A stretch of 64,000 nucleotides of DNA from Erysipelotrichaceae bacterium (GTDB lineage: Bacteria > Bacillota_I > Bacilli_A > Erysipelotrichales > Erysipelotrichaceae), in NCBI GenBank assembly GCA_017404785.1, contig JAFRBQ010000009.1, positions 1 through 64,000 on the forward strand, in the 5' to 3' direction. A model generated the notes under the pieces. That model was not told the DNA's origin and searched no databases. It saw only the letters and a list, made by a program, of their open reading frames with translations. The position numbers and the translations under genes were made by a program. Of the stretch, positions 59,663 through 64,000 are shown piece by piece (positions within the stretch are counted from its first letter, which is position 1; the number at the start of each line of letters is the position of its first letter).

Positions 59663-60679
59663 ATGAGCGAGATAAACAATCATGAATTTCTTAATGACGA
59701 TTTCCAGTTTGCTCATGAGCGTGGTGAGAAGCTCATAGACAAGACCTACAAGGCTTCTTCCTACTGGAAGGATGTCTGGGGCAACTTCTCTAAAAACAAG
59801 GGTGCTCTGATCGGTGCAGTGATCATCCTGATCATCATCTTCTTTGCGCTGGTCGGACCGAGTATGAATCCTCATACCTACAAATCCATTCAGCACGGAC
59901 ATGAGTGTCTGGTGCCAAGGATCCCGGGTTTAGAGAAGATCGGTATTGCCAAAGGTTATTTCAAGGGCAACGATCAGTATGCTGCCAAAGGCGTCAAAGA
60001 TGTCTATTACTGGTTCGGTACGGATACCCAGGGCAGAGATATCTTTACCCGTGTCTGGGCCGGTACCAGAGTCTCCCTGGTCATCGCTTTTGCCGCAGTT
60101 GTCGTCGATATCTGTATCGGTATGGTCTACGGTCTGGTCTCCGGTTTCATCGGCGGACGTGTCGACCTTTATCTGCAGCGTTTCGCCGAGATCCTCAACG
60201 GTATCCCGACGCTGGTCGTCGTTACCCTGCTGGGTCTCGTACTTAAACCGGGTATTTCTTCCATCGTCTTCTCGCTGGTCCTGACCGGCTGGATCGGCAT
60301 GGAAAGGATCGCCCGTGCGCAGGTCTTGAAAGTCAAGGAACAGGAATACATCCTGGCTTCGACGACTTTGGGTGCTTCAAAATTCCGTCTGATCTTCAAG
60401 GAAGTACTGCCTAACATCTTCGGTCAGGTCATCATCACTTCGATGTTCTCGATCCCGAGCGCGATCTTCCTTGAGGCTTATCTGTCCTTCCTGGGTCTCG
60501 GTGTTCCGGCTCCGCTGGCTTCACTGGGTTCACTGGTCTCGGACGGCTATAAATCTATGACTACCTATCCGCATATCCTGCTGATCCCCGTTGTCGTGCT
60601 GGGTATCCTGATGCTTTGCTTCAACCTTTTCGCGGATGGATTAAGGGATGCATTCGATCCTAAGATGCTCAACAAGTAG
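59663..60679 (+). CDS. oppC: Oligopeptide ABC permease OppC
   Basis: A 338-residue permease with the OppC N-terminal extension, a helix at about 45-68, an extracellular segment, GTDTQGRDIFTRVWAGTRVSL, and the EAA loop EYILASTTLGASKFRLIFKEVLPNIFGQVI. It pairs with OppB to form the channel. It starts three bases after oppB, with GGAGGGTT upstream. Confidence 0.88.
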   Translation: MSEINNHEFLNDDFQFAHERGEKLIDKTYKASSYWKDVWGNFSKNKGALIGAVIILIIIFFALVGPSMNPHTYKSIQHGHECLVPRIPGLEKIGIAKGYFKGNDQYAAKGVKDVYYWFGTDTQGRDIFTRVWAGTRVSLVIAFAAVVVDICIGMVYGLVSGFIGGRVDLYLQRFAEILNGIPTLVVVTLLGLVLKPGISSIVFSLVLTGWIGMERIARAQVLKVKEQEYILASTTLGASKFRLIFKEVLPNIFGQVIITSMFSIPSAIFLEAYLSFLGLGVPAPLASLGSLVSDGYKSMTTYPHILLIPVVVLGILMLCFNLFADGLRDAFDPKMLNK

Positions 60680-60687
60680 GTGACGTT

Positions 60688-61782
60688 ATGGCAAAGTTCA
60701 AAAGAGATAAAAACGAAAGAGTACTTTCGATCAGAGACCTCAACATATCGTTCAAGACTAATTTCGGGACAGTCAGAGCGATCAGAGGTGTACGTCTCGA
60801 CCTTTTCCAGGGTGAGACGATCGCCATCGTCGGCGAGTCCGGTTCCGGCAAATCCGTAACGGTCAAGACGATGATGGGTATCCTTGATTCCAACGGCATG
60901 ATCGATTCAGGATCCATCATGTACAAGTGCAAGGATAAAGATGGCGTAGAACACGAATATGATCTGGTGAAGATGTCCCAGAAAGATATCCGTTACAAAC
61001 TGTGCGGCAAGCACATTGCGATGGTCTTCCAGGATCCGATGACTTCTCTGGATCCGACCATGCAGATAGGAAAGCAGATCATGGAACCGATCCTCGAGCA
61101 TGAGGAGGTCTCCAAGAAGGAAGCGGCTGACAGGGCTCTGCAGCTGCTCGATGAAGTAGGTATCTCCGAGCCGGCCAAGACATTCAGACAGTATCCGCAT
61201 GAGCTTTCAGGCGGTATGCGTCAGCGTGTCGTCATCGCGATCGCGATGGCCTGTGACCCGGATATCCTGATCTGTGATGAGCCGACGACGGCGCTGGATG
61301 TCACGATCCAGGCCAAGATCCTTGAGAAGATCAAGGAGATCCAGCTCAAGAAGAATATTTCCGTCATCTACATCACCCATGACCTGGGCGTCGTTGCCAA
61401 GGTCGCGGATTATGTAGCAGTCATGTATGCCGGCAGGATCGTCGAGAAAGGCAACATCAACGAAGTCTTCTACGATCCAAGGCATCCTTATACCTGGGGA
61501 CTTTTGAGTTCCATGCCGGATGTCGATACTGATTCAGACAGACTCTTCGCGATCCCGGGCACTCCGCCTAATCTCATGGAAGAGATCAAGGGTGATGCTT
61601 TCGCTCCGCGAAATCCGTATGCGCTGAAGATCGACTACCGTGAAGAACCACCGATGTATGATGTCGGCGGTCAGCACCGTGTCGCATCATGGCTGTGTGA
61701 TCCGAATGCTCCGAAGGTCGAACTGCCTGAGGAACTCAAAGTCAGGATCGCCAAGATGAAGAAGGAGGCCGGAGTACAATGA
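60688..61782 (+). CDS. oppD: Oligopeptide ABC ATPase OppD
   Basis: A 364-residue ATPase: Walker A GESGSGKS, signature LSGGMRQRV, Walker B LICDEPTTALD, switch His in ITHDLG, plus the C-terminal oligo_HPY domain with RHPYTWGLLSSMPD. The Cys-cluster of many OppD proteins is reduced. It powers import with OppF and overlaps the oppF start by four bases. Confidence 0.9.
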   Translation: MAKFKRDKNERVLSIRDLNISFKTNFGTVRAIRGVRLDLFQGETIAIVGESGSGKSVTVKTMMGILDSNGMIDSGSIMYKCKDKDGVEHEYDLVKMSQKDIRYKLCGKHIAMVFQDPMTSLDPTMQIGKQIMEPILEHEEVSKKEAADRALQLLDEVGISEPAKTFRQYPHELSGGMRQRVVIAIAMACDPDILICDEPTTALDVTIQAKILEKIKEIQLKKNISVIYITHDLGVVAKVADYVAVMYAGRIVEKGNINEVFYDPRHPYTWGLLSSMPDVDTDSDRLFAIPGTPPNLMEEIKGDAFAPRNPYALKIDYREEPPMYDVGGQHRVASWLCDPNAPKVELPEELKVRIAKMKKEAGVQ

Positions 61783-62711
61783 GTGAAAACAGAAAACCAT
61801 TGCTTCATGTCGAGAATCTGAAGCAGTATTTCCGGATCAGCCGCAAACAGGTCACCAAGGCCGTTGACGGCATCAGTTTCGATATCTATGAAGGTGAGAC
61901 TTACGGTCTGGTCGGTGAATCGGGTTCCGGTAAATCGACGACCGGCCGTTCGATCATCAGGCTGTATGAGCCGACGGACGGCAAGATCATCTTCAACGGT
62001 CATGACATCTCCGGAAAACTGACCAAGGAAGATGAACAGTATCTGCGTATGAACATGGCCATGATCTTCCAGGATCCGATGGCCTGTCTCAATCCGCGTA
62101 AGAAAGTCAAAGAGATCATCGCTGAGGGTCTGGAGATCCACAAGCTGTGTAAGAGCCAGGAAGAGATCGATGCGAAGGTCAACGATGTTCTGGACCGTGT
62201 CGGTCTGTCAAGAGAACAGGCGACGCGTTTCCCGCATCAGTTCTCCGGCGGTCAGCGTCAGCGTGTCGGTATTGCCAGAGCGCTGGTCATGAATCCAAAA
62301 CTCGTCATTGCCGATGAGTGTATCTCGGCTCTGGATGTTTCGATTCAGGCTCAGGTGGTCAACCTGATGAAGGATATTCAGGATGATATGGGCACGACTT
62401 ATCTGTTCATTGCCCATGACCTTTCCATGGTCAAATATATTTCTGACCGTATCGGTGTCATGCATCTGGGACACATCGTCGAGACAGGTACGACAGATGA
62501 GATCTTCGCCAATCCGATCCATCCGTATACGATATCCCTGCTTTCCGCGATCCCGCATCCGAATCCGATCGTCGAGAAGAAGCGTGTGGCCATCTCCTAC
62601 AACAAGGATGAAGAAGGCGTCGACTACAATGCCGGCCATGAACATTCTTTCTCTGAAACACACAAAGTCCTGGCGACCGATGAAGAGATCGAGCGCTGGA
62701 CGAACAGATAA
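61779..62711 (+). CDS. oppF: Oligopeptide ABC ATPase OppF
   Basis: A 310-residue ATPase: Walker A GESGSGKS, signature FSGGQRQRVGIA, Walker B VIADECISALD (Glu replaced by Cys at the DE-P position, DECI), switch His AHDLSM, and oligo_HPY end HPYTISLLSAIPHPNP. It forms a heterodimer with OppD. The DEPx to DECI change is seen in some OppF proteins. Confidence 0.9.
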   Translation: MSENRKPLLHVENLKQYFRISRKQVTKAVDGISFDIYEGETYGLVGESGSGKSTTGRSIIRLYEPTDGKIIFNGHDISGKLTKEDEQYLRMNMAMIFQDPMACLNPRKKVKEIIAEGLEIHKLCKSQEEIDAKVNDVLDRVGLSREQATRFPHQFSGGQRQRVGIARALVMNPKLVIADECISALDVSIQAQVVNLMKDIQDDMGTTYLFIAHDLSMVKYISDRIGVMHLGHIVETGTTDEIFANPIHPYTISLLSAIPHPNPIVEKKRVAISYNKDEEGVDYNAGHEHSFSETHKVLATDEEIERWTNR

Positions 62712-62740
62712 TATTACGGTATTACCTCCTATTAAACAGA

Positions 62741-62773
62741 AGAAGCTGAGCGATCAGCTTTTTCTGTTTTTCT
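62741..62773 (+). terminator. Rho-independent terminator of the opp operon
   Basis: AAGCTGA-GCGA-TCAGCTT followed by TTTCTGTTTTTC. Confidence 0.8.
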
Positions 62774-62834
62774 TATTTAACCGTTTGTTCACAATTGAAA
62801 GATATAATAGACATATAGAAATAAGGTGAACTTT

Positions 62835-63806
62835 ATGAATAATACAAGATATGACGTCACCTCGTTGGGTGAACTGCTTATTGATTTCACGCAATACGGG
62901 GTTTCTGATCAGGGCAATCCGACCTTTGAAGCCAATCCGGGCGGAGCACCGGCCAATGTGCTGTCGATGCTGCAGAAGCTGGGAAAGAAGACTTTATTTA
63001 TAGGCAAAGTCGGTGATGACGGTTTCGGTCATCAACTGGAAGAAGCGCTTAAGGAACAGGGCATATCCGTCGAAGGATTATACAAAGATTCTGAGATACC
63101 GACGACACTGGCACTGGTCCACAAACTGCCTAACGGCGACCGGGATTTTTCTTTCTATCGTAAACCGGGTGCCGATGTGATGTTGAAGGCGGAGGAAGTG
63201 AAAGAAGAATTCTTCGATACGAAGATCTTTCATCTGGGCTCGCTGTCTCTCACGGATCAGCCGGTCAAGGATGCGACTTTAAAAGCATTGAGCATCGCCA
63301 AGGAGAACAGATGCATCATCACCTTTGATCCGAACCTGCGTGAACCGCTGTGGTCATCACTGGATGATGCGAAAAAAGAGATCGCTTTCGTCATGAGCCG
63401 AGCTGATGTCATGAAGATCTCGGACAATGAAGTACTCTGGTTCACCGGTCTTGATGACTACGATGAAGCGATTCAGAAGATCAGGAAGGGCAATCCGAAT
63501 CTGAAGCTGATCTGTCTGTCATTGGGTAAAGAGGGCTCTAGAGCCTACTATGAGGATCTGCGCGTAGAAGTACCGGGCTTCATTACCGATAAGACAGTCG
63601 AGACGACCGGTGCCGGTGATACTTTCTGTGCCTGCCTGCTTAACTTCGTATTGGAGAAAGGGCTGGAAGGACTTAAGGAAGAAGAGATCAGAGAGATGCT
63701 GCGTTTCGCCAATGCGGCTGCTTCACTGGTCACGACCCGCAAGGGTGCTTTGAGAGTGATGCCTGAAAAAGAAGAAGTGGAAAAGTTCCTGGAGGAATAC
63801 CGATGA
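62835..63806 (+). CDS. PfkB-family fructokinase
   Basis: A 323-residue kinase: NPGGAPANVLSMLQKLG (substrate glycine motif), the DFSFYRKPGAD lid region typical of fructokinases, and the signature VETTGAGDTFCACLLNFVL with the catalytic Asp. It makes fructose-6-phosphate. ATG 62835 with AAGGTG seven bases before is preferred over GTG 62826. Its stop overlaps the start of the next gene (ATGA). Confidence 0.82.
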   Translation: MNNTRYDVTSLGELLIDFTQYGVSDQGNPTFEANPGGAPANVLSMLQKLGKKTLFIGKVGDDGFGHQLEEALKEQGISVEGLYKDSEIPTTLALVHKLPNGDRDFSFYRKPGADVMLKAEEVKEEFFDTKIFHLGSLSLTDQPVKDATLKALSIAKENRCIITFDPNLREPLWSSLDDAKKEIAFVMSRADVMKISDNEVLWFTGLDDYDEAIQKIRKGNPNLKLICLSLGKEGSRAYYEDLRVEVPGFITDKTVETTGAGDTFCACLLNFVLEKGLEGLKEEEIREMLRFANAAASLVTTRKGALRVMPEKEEVEKFLEEYR

Positions 63807-64000
63807 ACGAGATCGAAGTTCAGGAATTTGACCGTCGCTATATCGGAAAAGAGAATGAGCTGCGCAGTCTTTATCTGAGTCTCTATCATGACGAACATGC
63901 CTATGAGTATTTCGTCTCGATGCTAAAGAAGATGTATGACAAAAGATCGAAGACTTTAAAGAAATGGGATGAGAAGCGACTCAGCGAAAGAAGCTGGTAC
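63803..64000 (+). CDS. Probable amylosucrase/alpha-amylase-family enzyme, N-terminal part (partial at window edge)
   Basis: The visible 66 residues (start MNEIEVQEFDRRYIG, ending KKWDEKRLSERSWY) match the helical N-terminal domain of amylosucrase-like GH13 enzymes, which ends in a xxxRxxxxxWY motif. GGAGGAA precedes the start. Coupling to a fructokinase fits sucrose use, because amylosucrase releases fructose. The catalytic domain is outside the window. Confidence 0.55.
   Translation, partial: MNEIEVQEFDRRYIGKENELRSLYLSLYHDEHAYEYFVSMLKKMYDKRSKTLKKWDEKRLSERSWY

Overview
The window looks like a chromosome segment of a low-to-mid GC Gram-positive bacterium of the Bacillota. The evidence is strong GGAGG ribosome sites, TTGACA/TATAAT-type promoters, many U-tailed terminators, an LTA-synthase-like enzyme, an L,D-transpeptidase, an Opp transporter, and CotH/VTC/DUF4956 and CW_7 proteins. 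The protein style reminds me of Erysipelotrichia, but that is an impression, not a test.

Left chromosomal arm (1-21668). A truncated IS3-type element end is followed by an ornithine/proline catabolic pair (pruA-rocD) and a VTC/DUF4956/CotH surface cluster. Then come an esterase, a nucleoside phosphorylase, a GNAT enzyme behind a structured leader, plsY, a zinc-ribbon protein, a cation efflux gene, an M13 peptidase, a dehydratase-type gene, a double-glycine-leader SH3 microprotein, a membrane TIR protein, a TrpF-like/PfkB pair, a CW_7-repeat protein and a DHH phosphoesterase. The arm ends at tRNA-Ala(GGC) and tRNA-Val(GAC).

Mobile region (21656-48821). The last 14 bases of tRNA-Val plus the following T (TTAGTGTCCACCAT) recur exactly at 46476 and 48808, giving two modules in tandem. 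Module 1 (about 24.8 kb) is an integrative mobilizable element. Its transfer half, on the minus strand, holds a tyrosine integrase, an excisionase-like HTH protein, a MobV relaxase, a pMV158-like oriT, an unknown protein and a VirD4/TraG coupling protein. No mating-pore genes are present. Its cargo half is more AT-rich and on the plus strand. It holds a split adenine methyltransferase whose catalytic half is broken by a 7-bp tandem duplication, and a GIY-YIG/SF2 helicase. These are followed by a compact operon (74-aa ORF, sigma-region-4-like 935-aa protein, GHKL ATPase, 302-aa protein, DUF6339-like protein, DUF2513-like protein). A six-zinc-ribbon nuclease and a PHP-SMC-type ATPase with a small partner close the cargo. 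I take the locus from 29611 to 42006 to be a candidate undescribed restriction/defence system. Module 2 (46490-48821) carries an LTA-synthase-like gene and degraded, inverted copies of the DUF6339/DUF2513 pair.

Right chromosomal arm (48822-64000). It holds an adenosine-deaminase-like gene, a DinB/Cys-rich protein, a Mug-like glycosylase, a zinc-ribbon protein, a VanX-like lipoprotein, an L,D-transpeptidase and a PAS-GGDEF cyclase. A complete oppABCDF operon follows, with stacked palindromes in its promoter, then a fructokinase and the start of a probable amylosucrase-like gene.

Several genes (cation efflux, L,D-transpeptidase, plsY) have a -10 box ending 6-9 bases before ATG, which suggests leaderless transcripts. 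All functions are read from sequence motifs only; no database search was possible.
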